64,000 bases of DNA from UBA877 sp034436335 (GTDB lineage: Bacteria > Chloroflexota > Anaerolineae > Anaerolineales > Villigracilaceae), in assembly GCA_034436335.1 (NCBI GenBank), contig DAOTVO010000016.1, forward strand, positions 1 to 64,000. The letters are read 5' to 3'. Shown here one piece after another: positions 8,354 to 16,239 of this stretch (its first letter is position 1; each line of letters starts with the position of its first letter). The notes beneath the pieces were generated by a model that worked only from the letters and a program-made list of their open reading frames with translations, made no database searches and was not told where the DNA came from. The position numbers and the translations under genes were made by a program.

Positions 8354-8817
8354 ACAGACACCTTGTCCACGTCATTATACGTCCAATAGCGGTTGACGAA
8401 GAAGTTCCACAGCATGACGATTCCGACTGCGATGGCAAGGGTAGCGTTCTTGGCGAGAAAGTCGGGGTTGAGCGAAGCAATGTCCATTTTCGCGAAAACT
8501 GTGTGCAGAGGCGGCTCGAGGTAGTGCAGGATGGGGATGCGGATGGCGACCCCGGCGGCGTTGACGAGGAAGAACATCAACAACTGCTGTTCTAGCGGCT
8601 TGGAACGCGAGTCCGGGTAAGTCCAGTAGCGGTTCCAGATGAAATTGCTGAGCACCGCGCAGACGAAGGAAATCGTCCCGGCTAGAGTCAGGCGCAGACC
8701 GGCGAGGCGGGTCAGCAGGTTCATGACGCCGAAATCCACCACTGCGCCGAAAGCGCCGACCACCATGAACTTGTAAAAACGAATCCGCTCCTGGCGGTTG
8801 GTGAGCAGGACGGTCAT
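8350..8817 (-). CDS. GtrA family membrane protein
   Basis: 155 residues with four hydrophobic segments, as in GtrA (usually 120-160 residues). Family signatures are FYKFMVVGAFGAVVDFGVMNLL at the start and the repeated WNRYWTYPD / VNRYWTYND motifs after helices 2 and 4. GtrA proteins are thought to move lipid-linked sugars or help glycan assembly in the membrane. Its start overlaps the stop of the sugar-nucleotide enzyme upstream (ATGA), which fits a joint role in cell-surface polysaccharide synthesis. Confidence 0.88.
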   Translation of the reverse strand: MTVLLTNRQERIRFYKFMVVGAFGAVVDFGVMNLLTRLAGLRLTLAGTISFVCAVLSNFIWNRYWTYPDSRSKPLEQQLLMFFLVNAAGVAIRIPILHYLEPPLHTVFAKMDIASLNPDFLAKNATLAIAVGIVMLWNFFVNRYWTYNDVDKVSV

Positions 8818-9773
8818 GCCAATCCCATTTTCTGCCGGAAGTATTCGATGGTGCGCCGCAGACCGGTTTCCAGGTCTGTCTTCGGCTCCCAGCCGAGGAG
8901 GGTGCGCGCCCGCGTCAGGTCAGGCCGCCGCTGACGGGGGTCATTGCCGAGCAGGGCGTCCGGCTGATAGACCACGCCTGCCGTGTTGCCGGTCAGACGG
9001 TTGATGATGTGGGCAAATTCCAGAATGGAGGTCTCGGTATCGCTTCCGATGTTGACGGGCAGATGTTCGTCCGACATTAGCAGGCGATAGATGCCCTCGA
9101 TAAGGTCGTCTACGTAACAGAAGGAGCGCGTCTGAGAGCCGTCGCCGTAGATGGTGAGCGGCTCGCCGCGCAGGGCTTGCTGGATGAAGTTGGGGACGAC
9201 GCGCCCGTCATCCAGGCTCATGCGCGGGCCGTAGGTGTTGAAAATCCGTACGATGCGTGTATCCACATTGTGGACGCGGCGGTAGGCCATCACGGTGGCT
9301 TCGCCGAAACGTTTGGCTTCGTCGTACATCGAGCGCTCGCCGATGGGGTTCACATGTCCCCAATAGGTTTCCGGCTGGGGGTGTTCGAGCGGGTCGCCGT
9401 ACACTTCCGAGGTGGAGGCGAACATGTAACGGGCATGGTTGAGCCGCGCCAGCCCCAGGGTGTTTATGGTGCCAATCGAGCCGGCCTTGAGGGTTTCAAT
9501 TTGCAGGTTGGGGTAGCCGCGCGGCGAGTTGCGGTTGGGGCTGGCAGGGGAGGCAAAGTGCAATACGGCGTCTAGCTTCTTGTGGAAACTGATGAAGTTG
9601 CTGACGTCGTGGTTGATGAAACTGAAGTTTGAGTTGCCCTCAAGATGCGCGATGTTTTCCGGGCTGCCGGTGAGAAAGTTATCCATGCCGATGACGGTAT
9701 GCCCTTCGGCAATCAGCCGGTCGCAGAGATGAGAGCCGAGGAAACCGGCGGCCCCCGTTACGAGAATGTGCAT
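8814..9773 (-). CDS. NAD-dependent sugar-nucleotide epimerase/decarboxylase, UXS-like
   Basis: 319 residues, an extended short-chain dehydrogenase. The Rossmann motif TGAAGFLGSHL is at residues 6-16. The catalytic triad region is ASTSEVYGDP followed by SMYDEAK (YxxxK). GRVVPNFIQQALRGEPLTIYGDGSQTRSF is typical of UDP-glucuronate decarboxylase (UDP-xylose synthase). It would make UDP-xylose or a related sugar for surface glycans. The ATG at 9773 follows AGGAG by 9 nt; the frame opens 11 codons earlier but without a site. It is the first gene of a five-gene overlapping operon. Confidence 0.88.
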   Translation of the reverse strand: MHILVTGAAGFLGSHLCDRLIAEGHTVIGMDNFLTGSPENIAHLEGNSNFSFINHDVSNFISFHKKLDAVLHFASPASPNRNSPRGYPNLQIETLKAGSIGTINTLGLARLNHARYMFASTSEVYGDPLEHPQPETYWGHVNPIGERSMYDEAKRFGEATVMAYRRVHNVDTRIVRIFNTYGPRMSLDDGRVVPNFIQQALRGEPLTIYGDGSQTRSFCYVDDLIEGIYRLLMSDEHLPVNIGSDTETSILEFAHIINRLTGNTAGVVYQPDALLGNDPRQRRPDLTRARTLLGWEPKTDLETGLRRTIEYFRQKMGLA

Positions 9774-9800
9774 ACGTGGTGTCTCCTGATTTGTTTTTTT

Positions 9801-10107
9801 AACCAAAGATGAACAGCGATGAACGGGATGGGGTTGATGAACACGAGCGGTTCCTTTCTGTTTCTCGCTGGCAGATTTTCAACCGGGGATGAACAGCGAT
9901 GAACGGGATGGGGTTGATGAATAGGAGTGATTCCTTTCTGTTTCTCGCTGGCAGATTTTTCAACCGGGGATGAACGGAGATGAATGGGATGGGGTTGATG
10001 AATAGGAGTGATTCCTTTCTGCTTCTGGCTGGCAGATTTTCAACCGGAGATGAACAGAGATGAACGGGATGGGGTTGATGAATAGGAGCGGTTCCTTTCT
10101 GTTTCTC
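9801..10107. repeat. Tandem 80-bp repeat, about 3.8 copies
   Basis: Units start at 9801, 9881, 9962 and 10042 (periods 80, 81, 80). Each reads AACCGGGGATGAACAGCGAT, then GAACGGGATGGGGTTGATGA, then a tail ending CTGGCAGATTTTC; copies differ by a few bases. The unit is not a multiple of 3, and the frames through it are not convincing. The array fills the gap between the UXS operon promoter region and the end of the G5/propeller lipoprotein. Confidence 0.9.
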
Positions 10108-10116
10108 TCCGGGATT

Positions 10117-11754
10117 TTACTTCCAGTCCAGACGGCTGGTGAGGCCGTCTCCGGTGACTTGCTGGGACTGTCCGCCAGTGGCATCTATCAGCCACAGGTT
10201 GCCTTCGTACAAAACTGCAATCAGGCGGCTGCCCGGCTGCGGCGACCAAATGGGCGTCTGCGGCTCCAGCCCAGGCTGGTTGGCCGGAGGAAAGACCTGC
10301 CGCAGGTCCGAGCCGTCGCGGTCCATCACGGTCAGGCGGTAACGGCTGGCGGCCGATTGCTGGGGGAAGATAGCCTGCAGATAGGCGACCTTGAAAGAGA
10401 ATTCGCCGTTGACTGTCTCTCCCGCCGAGCAGGATGGGTAGGCAAACATTCCCGTCTGCGAGGCGAGGGGAACGTTGACGCCCGTGTTCAGCGACAAGGC
10501 CTGCAGGTCAAAGAGCGGCGACTCTTCGGCGTTGGTCAGTCCCTGCGGGGGGGCATGGTTCACGAAGTAGAGCGAGCGGGAATCTCCTCCCCAGGCCAGG
10601 CCGGGAACCCAGGCCCAGTCGGCGTAGGTGTTGAGGGGGGTGATTTCCACCAGGGGAAGCAGGGTTTTGTTCTCGATGTCCACCAGGCCAATCGAATCGG
10701 GGCGGGCGTAGGCCAGACGCTGACCGTCCGGAGACCAGGCGAAGGTTGTTCCCCACCAGCCGTAGATGCCGCCGGAGGATGTTTCCAGCGTCTTTTCGGG
10801 CGTTCCAGGTTCGCCCTTTTTGGGGTCGAAGGGAAGCAGATACAGGTCATTGTTGGCTTGCCAGCCCGGAGCGGTGGCGCGCGGCTCGACGGTCGAGTAG
10901 GCGATGATGTATTCCTCGCCCGGCCGCCAGTCGGCAAAGTGGACGACATTTGTCACGCGCAAACTGATGGGGGAGGGGGAATCCGCGTCCAGGTTGACCA
11001 CCCAAAGCGTGTTGATTTCCTGCTCGGCCGGGCGGGTGGATTTGCGGCTGAAGAGCAGCCACTTGCCGTCTGGCGAGAGCGAGAAGATGCGCCCGTCCAG
11101 GTCGCCGCTGGCAACGAGCGGGCGGCGGTTGGCCGTGGAGCCTTCCATCAGCCAGGCGTTGCCGCCGGTCAGGTAGACCAGACGCCCCGGAATGGAGATG
11201 GTGGTGAACGGGTTTTGCACGCCGACCATCAGGATTTCATCCACCGGCTTCTTGATGACCACCGGCTCCAAATCCACTTCGCTGACTTTGACGCCGTTTT
11301 CATAGACGATGCGGGTAGTGACTTCCTGTTCGCCGTTCTGCCCGGCCTGAATCAGCCGTTTCTCCTCGGCGGGCATGGACTCGTTGGGCAGGAGGTAACT
11401 GCGGAAGGGAATCGGCTCGGTGCGGGTGGTGTATTCTTCCTGCACTCGGGTGACAATGACTTCCGTCCCTTCGGCCAGCACGGCGTAAACCGGCGGGCTG
11501 ACGCGGTCGAGCGAGCCGAGCGTCACCCCGGCGGCTTCCAGGGCGGTTTGAACTGTACTGCCCCCCGGAAGGGTGAGTTGCCGGACTTCCCCGTCGGCGC
11601 TGAGGGTGACGGTGATGGGCGGTTGTTCCTCCGTCTGCGGCGGCAGACAGGCCGCGAGCAGGGCCGTCAGCAGGAGGGCAAAGAGCAGGCCAACGGTCCC
11701 GCGCCGGACGTGAACGGCAGAGGAGGACGGCAGACGGGCGGGAGTCCTGTTCAT
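10117..11754 (-). CDS. Lipoprotein with DUF348/G5 domains and a beta-propeller
   Basis: 545 residues. A signal peptide ends in the lipobox LLAAC, with the lipidated cysteine at 36. Residues 45-110 resemble the ubiquitin-like DUF348 domain, and about 105-185 a G5 domain (TTRTEPIPF ... ENGVKVSE), both usual in cell-wall-binding YabE/RpfB proteins. From about 190 on, repeats of the type FSLSPDGKWLLFSRK and FAWSPDGQRLAYARP mark a TolB/WD40-like propeller. It is probably an anchored surface protein that binds glycan or protein. The ATG at 11754 lacks a clear ribosome-binding site and lies 24 bp after another lipoprotein gene, with which it probably forms an operon. Confidence 0.8.
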   Translation of the reverse strand: MNRTPARLPSSSAVHVRRGTVGLLFALLLTALLAACLPPQTEEQPPITVTLSADGEVRQLTLPGGSTVQTALEAAGVTLGSLDRVSPPVYAVLAEGTEVIVTRVQEEYTTRTEPIPFRSYLLPNESMPAEEKRLIQAGQNGEQEVTTRIVYENGVKVSEVDLEPVVIKKPVDEILMVGVQNPFTTISIPGRLVYLTGGNAWLMEGSTANRRPLVASGDLDGRIFSLSPDGKWLLFSRKSTRPAEQEINTLWVVNLDADSPSPISLRVTNVVHFADWRPGEEYIIAYSTVEPRATAPGWQANNDLYLLPFDPKKGEPGTPEKTLETSSGGIYGWWGTTFAWSPDGQRLAYARPDSIGLVDIENKTLLPLVEITPLNTYADWAWVPGLAWGGDSRSLYFVNHAPPQGLTNAEESPLFDLQALSLNTGVNVPLASQTGMFAYPSCSAGETVNGEFSFKVAYLQAIFPQQSAASRYRLTVMDRDGSDLRQVFPPANQPGLEPQTPIWSPQPGSRLIAVLYEGNLWLIDATGGQSQQVTGDGLTSRLDWK

Positions 11755-11778
11755 GTGGTTACTGGTATAATCCGAGCG

Positions 11779-12348
11779 CTATTTTATCTGGCCGGTAATC
11801 GTCATGATGCCATCTGCCACCGTGACGCTCGTCAGGCGGATGCCTGTGGCGACGGGGCCGACCGAGCCGGTGAAGGCTTCGTCTATGATGGCCGTCAGCG
11901 CCTCCAGCAGACCGGCCGGGATGGGTAAGGGGCCAAAACTGGCAGAACTGAGTTCAATTTTCAGCGTGCCATTTTCGTCCACGCCGGCGGTCAGGACGAT
12001 GCGCGCGGTGGCCTCCAGATTGCCCTTCTTGGCGCGCCCGTAGATTTGGATTTGACCATCCCGCAGGTACACCTGTGGGTCGGTCAGGAGCGGGTTGGTT
12101 TGCTGCTGGAGTTTCATCGCCAGAAAGGAGGTCAATTGCTCCTCGTTGATGACAATGGTCACCTGACCGGTGACGGCCCCGGCGGCGATGGCCTCGGCGA
12201 TGGACTTTTGCAGGTCTCCGACGGCCTCGGTGGAGACCGGAATGGTGTTTGGCGGGTATTGCGGCCCGCCAATGAAGAGCGTGCAAGCCAGCATTGCTGT
12301 CAGGACGGCCAGCGCCGCGGCCAGGGAAATTAAGTTTTTCGTTTTCAT
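11779..12348 (-). CDS. Small lipoprotein of unknown function
   Basis: 189 residues with a signal peptide and lipobox MLAC (cysteine at 22). The mature part has the segment QVTIVINEEQLTSFLAMKLQ followed by strands and a C-terminal TSVTVADGIMTITGQIK. That layout resembles DUF2993/LmeA-like lipid-binding proteins, but I cannot confirm the family. It is transcribed ahead of the propeller lipoprotein (24-bp gap), so the two may work at the same surface site. It diverges from scpB. Confidence 0.65.
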   Translation of the reverse strand: MKTKNLISLAAALAVLTAMLACTLFIGGPQYPPNTIPVSTEAVGDLQKSIAEAIAAGAVTGQVTIVINEEQLTSFLAMKLQQQTNPLLTDPQVYLRDGQIQIYGRAKKGNLEATARIVLTAGVDENGTLKIELSSASFGPLPIPAGLLEALTAIIDEAFTGSVGPVATGIRLTSVTVADGIMTITGQIK

Positions 12349-12422
12349 AGGTTTTCTTTCCAGAACAGAGAGCGTTTGCTCATTGAGATTTTGAGAATTG
12401 TGAATGACGGAGTGATTATAGC

Positions 12423-12986
12423 ATGAGTGAATCTGAAAACCAGACGCCGGATTTGCCTGCGGCCATCGAGGCGCTGTTGTTCGTCTCCCCCGAAGCGGTT
12501 GCCCCGGCGCAATTGGCCGCCGCGCTGGAGGTGTCCATCGCCGCGGTGGAGGAGGCGCTTCAGCAATTGGAAGGCGAACTGAGCCGCCGCGGCCTGCGCT
12601 TGCAGCGTCACAATGGGCGCGTGCAGTTGACCACCGCGCCGGAACTGGCCGAACTCATCGAGCGCTTCTTGGGGCTGGAGGCCACCAGCCGCCTGAGCCG
12701 CGCCGCTCTCGAAACGCTGGCCATCATTGCCTACCAGCAGCCGGTCACCCGTCCCTATGTGGAAGGGGTGCGCGGCGTCAACAGCGATGGGGTGATGAAG
12801 TCTCTGCTCGGCAAGGGGCTGATTCACGAGGTCGGCCGCGCCGACGGCCCCGGACGTCCGATTCTCTACGGCACGAGTGCCGATTTCCTGCGCCACTTTG
12901 GGCTGAATTCTCTCTCGGAACTGCCGCCGCTCGACTTGAACGAAAACGCGGCAGTCAGCAATCATGACGAAATGTTGAAGGGCTGA
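12423..12986 (+). CDS. scpB: Segregation and condensation protein B
   Basis: 187 residues, the usual size for ScpB, which pairs with ScpA and SMC in chromosome condensation. Recognisable motifs are AAIEALLFVSPEAV at the start, SRAALETLAIIAYQQPVTRP in the second winged helix and GVMKSLLGKGLIHEVGR after it. GGAG lies about 10 nt before the ATG. The stop overlaps the start of the next gene (TGATG), so scpB and the pseudouridine synthase are co-translated, a common pairing in bacteria. Confidence 0.95.
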   Translation: MSESENQTPDLPAAIEALLFVSPEAVAPAQLAAALEVSIAAVEEALQQLEGELSRRGLRLQRHNGRVQLTTAPELAELIERFLGLEATSRLSRAALETLAIIAYQQPVTRPYVEGVRGVNSDGVMKSLLGKGLIHEVGRADGPGRPILYGTSADFLRHFGLNSLSELPPLDLNENAAVSNHDEMLKG

Positions 12987-13696
12987 TGGAAGAGCGACTG
13001 CAAAAGATTCTCGCCCGCGCCGGTTACGGCTCGCGGCGGGCCTGTGAGGAACTTATCCTGGCCGGGCGGGTGACCGTCAACGGCCGCATGGCTGTGTTGG
13101 GAGCGAAAGCCGACCCGACCCGCGACAAGATTTCTGTGGACGGCAAACCGCTGGCCGCGCCGGAAGAATTCGTCTATGTGATGATTTACAAACCACGCGG
13201 CGTTGTCTCCACCGTCTCGGCCCCCGACCTGCGGCCGGCGGTGCGCGACCTGATTCCGCTCCCCGGTACGCTCTATCCGGTTGGCCGCCTGGACGTGGAC
13301 TCGGAGGGCTTGCTCCTGCTCACCAACGATGGCGAACTTGCCAACCGCCTGACCCATCCGCGTTACGAACACGAGAAGGAATACCGCGTGCTGGTGGCGC
13401 GCCACCCGGACGTGGAACAACTGGAAGCCTGGCGGCGCGGCGTGGTGCTGGAGGATGGCTTCCACACCCGGCCGGCGGAGGTTTTTCTGGCGGGCAAACA
13501 GGGCAAGGGCGCCTGGCTGAAAGTCATTCTGCGCGAGGGCCATAAACGTCAGATACGCGAGACCGGCAAGGTGCTCGGCCTGCCGGTGGTGAAGATTATC
13601 CGCGTGCGGATGGGAAGTCTGCGGCTGGGGAATTTGAAGCCGCGCCAGTGGCGGCATTTGACCCCGCAGGAAGTGAAAGCGCTGAAGAAGGAATAG
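12986..13696 (+). CDS. rluB: 23S rRNA pseudouridine synthase, RsuA/RluB family
   Basis: 236 residues. The N-terminal S4 RNA-binding domain (about 1-60, LARAGYGSRRACEELI) is followed by the RsuA/RluB catalytic domain. GRLDVDSEGLLLLTNDG (about 93-109) carries the catalytic aspartate, and EYRVLV and GHKRQIRE follow. It would isomerise a uridine in the large-subunit rRNA. RluB versus a paralogue such as RluF cannot be settled from sequence, but linkage to scpB favours RluB. A short hairpin closes the unit. Confidence 0.9.
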   Translation: MEERLQKILARAGYGSRRACEELILAGRVTVNGRMAVLGAKADPTRDKISVDGKPLAAPEEFVYVMIYKPRGVVSTVSAPDLRPAVRDLIPLPGTLYPVGRLDVDSEGLLLLTNDGELANRLTHPRYEHEKEYRVLVARHPDVEQLEAWRRGVVLEDGFHTRPAEVFLAGKQGKGAWLKVILREGHKRQIRETGKVLGLPVVKIIRVRMGSLRLGNLKPRQWRHLTPQEVKALKKE

Positions 13697-13697
13697 A

Positions 13698-13720
13698 CCG
13701 GGCTTTCGGCCCGATTTATT
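13698..13720 (+). terminator. Weak intrinsic terminator after rluB
   Basis: CGGGC (699-703) pairs with GCCCG (709-713) of the 13 kb block, with a TTTCG loop and TTTATT downstream. The stem is short and the T tract imperfect. Confidence 0.5.
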
Positions 13721-13738
13721 GAGAGCAAGTTGGCCAGT

Positions 13739-13802
13739 GCGGGATTCGAATCCCGCCTTTGTGGAGGGGAAGATGATAGGGCGGGACGAGAATCCCGCCC
13801 TA
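13739..13802. repeat. Two palindromes of the GGCGGGATTC family
   Basis: The first is a perfect 18-bp palindrome, GCGGGATTCGAATCCCGC (13739-13756). The second is a 10-bp stem, TAGGGCGGGA with TCCCGCCCTA (13777-13786 and 13793-13802). They fill the convergent gap between rluB and rsmD and may act as a bidirectional transcription end. Confidence 0.75.
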
Positions 13803-13807
13803 TTGCT

Positions 13808-14362
13808 CTACTTTTTCTCGTAGAAGAGCAGAAGCGTGCTGCCGTACTTGCGCTCCTCGAAACGTTCCAGATTCTTCAATTCCACGTCATGTTCCTCGCG
13901 GGGGTGAATCTGCACGATGACCCACGCGCCTTCGCTCAGCCAGCCAGGGTTGGCGTCTAGCGCCAGGAGCGCCTTCGACCACATCTCCTGGTACTGCGGT
14001 GGGGCGATGTATACGTAGTCGAACTGCCGGTCGGGCGCGGCGGCGAGCAGGACGAATGCGTCCCCGCGGCGGATTTCTGCCTGGGCGCTGAAGCCGGTCG
14101 TCTGCAGATTGGCTTTGATGGTTTCGATGGGCAGGCGGTTCAACTCGCTGAAGCGGACGAATGCTGCCCCGCGGCTGAGTGCCTCGATGCCGATGGCGCC
14201 CGTCCCGCCGAAGAGGTCCCACCAGACCGAATCCAGCACGTCCCCGCCGAGGATGTTAAACAGCGCCTGTTTGACCATGTCGGTCACCGGGCGGGTGGTG
14301 TCGCCGGGGACGTCTTTCAGTTTGCGTCCTTTGGCCTTACCGGAAATGACGCGCAAACTCAT
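13808..14362 (-). CDS. rsmD: 16S rRNA (guanine-966-N2)-methyltransferase family
   Basis: 184 residues, the RsmD length. Motifs present: RVISGKAKGRKL at the N-terminus, RPVTDMVKQALFNIL, and the SAM-binding DLFGGTGAIGIEALSRGA (about 50-67). It would methylate G966 of 16S rRNA. Motif IV, normally DPPY or NPPY, reads APPQY here (about 121-125), so the acidic or polar first residue and the stacking aromatic are changed. That may be a lineage trait or may alter activity. The start overlaps the previous gene's stop (ATGA). Confidence 0.85.
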   Translation of the reverse strand: MSLRVISGKAKGRKLKDVPGDTTRPVTDMVKQALFNILGGDVLDSVWWDLFGGTGAIGIEALSRGAAFVRFSELNRLPIETIKANLQTTGFSAQAEIRRGDAFVLLAAAPDRQFDYVYIAPPQYQEMWSKALLALDANPGWLSEGAWVIVQIHPREEHDVELKNLERFEERKYGSTLLLFYEKK

Positions 14363-15351
14363 CCCTCCCGCTCCACGCTCTGGCGCGCGGCGAGAAAATT
14401 CCCGTGCGGGGCGATGATAGGGACAACACAGCCTGCGCCGAGTATAAAATGCCGTCCGCCGGTTTGTTTTATCGCCTCCTCGGCCTGCGTCCAGACGGTA
14501 AGCCGATTGCCGAAGACCAGGCTTTCCTGGTCAATGCCTCCGCACACCACGCCGTTGAATCTCTTTTTTCCTTCGGCCAGGGAAGGGAAAGCCTGCCGGT
14601 CGTGCCAGTTGACAATGGGGAAATCGAATTCTTTTACCAGGTCGAAATAGATATGTTCGCCGTGAAGGTGTAACACATTGCACCACAGTGAGCGGGCGGG
14701 TTCCAGAATGCTTAAATCGAGCGGCAGGCTGAATTTGAGATACTCGTCCAACGTCAGCAGGTCGGATTGGGCATGCTGGACGGCGTAGAAGACGCCGTCA
14801 ATGCCGATTTTCATGCAGGCTTCCACAAAGCGGCGTGTGGTTTTGGCAATGGTGGCCAGCCCCTTCATGACCGCTTCCGGGTACTGGCGCAGATGCACAA
14901 TCAACCGCGGCCCGCCGACCAGGTTCTTGGCCTGCGCCAGCGGGCTGAAGATGGTTTGCAGGAGCGGCGTTTCGGCGGGCAGATTCTTGCGGATGATCTG
15001 CAGACAGGTCAGATGCGCCGACAGGTACGGCGCTTTACGTGGGTTAAGCACGGGCAGGGTTTCCCAATCCCGAGGATGTTCGATAACTCGCTGGACGTAG
15101 CGCCGTGTTCCTTCGGGGTTGCCTTCCCAGACGTCCACCGCGCCCCAGTCCTTCAGGCAAAAGGACGAGGCGGGCGTAACTTTGACAAAGTCGAAATCGT
15201 AGGTGTTCTGGAAGTTGAGCGTCGCCGCGGCCAGCGTTTCGGGAGACTGGTCATCAACAGGAAAATGCCTCCAGAGGGTCACAGGAGGGCGGTCGAGGGC
15301 GGCATCGTCTGCCAGACAGGCTTGCAGGCGTTCGCGGTGGGTCAGACTCAT
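14359..15351 (-). CDS. Uroporphyrinogen decarboxylase (URO-D) family protein
   Basis: 330 residues with the URO-D fold pattern: MSLTHRERLQACLADD at the start, a central GIDGVFYAVQHAQ segment, LHLHGEHIYFDLVKEF (about 225-240), and a C-terminal GGRHFILGAGCVVP that in the methyltransferase branch helps bind zinc. True HemE motifs such as GRAGRY are not seen. It is therefore more likely a corrinoid-type methyltransferase relative or an uncharacterised URO-D member than a haem-synthesis enzyme. No corrinoid protein gene is nearby. It overlaps rsmD by 4 nt. Confidence 0.75.
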   Translation of the reverse strand: MSLTHRERLQACLADDAALDRPPVTLWRHFPVDDQSPETLAAATLNFQNTYDFDFVKVTPASSFCLKDWGAVDVWEGNPEGTRRYVQRVIEHPRDWETLPVLNPRKAPYLSAHLTCLQIIRKNLPAETPLLQTIFSPLAQAKNLVGGPRLIVHLRQYPEAVMKGLATIAKTTRRFVEACMKIGIDGVFYAVQHAQSDLLTLDEYLKFSLPLDLSILEPARSLWCNVLHLHGEHIYFDLVKEFDFPIVNWHDRQAFPSLAEGKKRFNGVVCGGIDQESLVFGNRLTVWTQAEEAIKQTGGRHFILGAGCVVPIIAPHGNFLAARQSVEREG

Positions 15352-15354
15352 GGA

Positions 15355-16236
15355 TTACCTCCGACTCGTTTCGAACACTTCCAGCCAGCGTTCGGCGATC
15401 AGCCGCGCGCCGACGCTGGCTGGATGAATGACATCCATGTACATTTTATCCGTATTGGGATTGTCCAGGTAGGTTTGCCAGACATCTACAAGGAAAACCT
15501 TCTTGCCGCTGGACTGATATTGCGCTACCATGTCTCTTTGGGCCAGGACAAGAAGTTCCATTGCCTGGTTAAAATTGCACCAGCGGTTTTCTTCCCAAAC
15601 GACGCGATAATTTTCGTCGAGGTGACTCCATGGCAGTTGCCCGCCCATGATGGGGACAGGCGTCATGACGAAGACAACGACATCTTTTTCGAGCAGATCG
15701 TCAATCAGCAAGCGCATATAGCGGATGTGTTCGCCGACGATGGCTTCTGTTTTGTATTTCAGGAACGCGTTCGTCTCGGGGTCAAAATTGCCCGGACAGC
15801 CTCCTAGGTCGTTGAAACCCCACCACAAACTGACCAGGTCTGGTTGCAGGGGAAGCACTTTGTCTTTCAGGTTTTCATAAGCCCATTTCGCTGTCCGCCC
15901 GCCGTAATTTGCCGTGACCAGGGTATGCGCCGGGTCGAGCATGGTTTTCAGATTGTCCACGAATGAGAAACCGACATGCTTCAATCCGTCGCCGGCGCTG
16001 CCGATGGCAAGCAAACTATCGCCGTAGAAGACGATGGTCAGCGGCGGATGCAGAGTGGGGGAGAGCGTGGCGGTTGGCGAGGGAGTGGGGGGAGAGGTCG
16101 GCGTTTGGCTGGGAAGCGCTGGCGATGATGTGGGGATGGGTACGGATGCAGGGGGATGTGAACAGGCGGCAAGGACGGCCAGGGTCAACAGAATGACAGC
16201 GGTATATTTTGAGGCCAGAGCGAGACGGTACTTCAT
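15355..16236 (-). CDS. SGNH/GDSL hydrolase lipoprotein
   Basis: 293 residues. A signal peptide ends at lipobox LAAC (cysteine 25), followed by a Pro/Thr/Ser-rich linker (about 26-68). The hydrolase domain has block I FYGDSL, block II YGGR, block III GFNDLGG and block V DVIHP, giving the Ser, Gly, Asn and Asp-His residues of the family. It is probably a cell-surface esterase acting on acylated glycans or lipids; the substrate is unknown. It sits 3 bp upstream of the URO-D gene. Confidence 0.85.
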   Translation of the reverse strand: MKYRLALASKYTAVILLTLAVLAACSHPPASVPIPTSSPALPSQTPTSPPTPSPTATLSPTLHPPLTIVFYGDSLLAIGSAGDGLKHVGFSFVDNLKTMLDPAHTLVTANYGGRTAKWAYENLKDKVLPLQPDLVSLWWGFNDLGGCPGNFDPETNAFLKYKTEAIVGEHIRYMRLLIDDLLEKDVVVFVMTPVPIMGGQLPWSHLDENYRVVWEENRWCNFNQAMELLVLAQRDMVAQYQSSGKKVFLVDVWQTYLDNPNTDKMYMDVIHPASVGARLIAERWLEVFETSRR

Positions 16237-16239
16237 AGG

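Noticed and set aside
9960..10249. Small minus-strand frames within the 80-bp repeats
   Set aside because: The repeat period is not a multiple of 3, so frames change from copy to copy; the peptides have no ribosome-binding site.
10060..11928. 622-codon plus-strand frame across the two lipoproteins
   Set aside because: Shadow of the minus-strand lipoprotein genes, which have signal peptides and domains. The frame has no ribosome-binding site.
13739..13756. tRNA T-arm (GGATTCGAATCC)
   Set aside because: The string looks like a T-arm but is a perfect palindrome of the dispersed repeat family, with no acceptor, D or anticodon arms around it.
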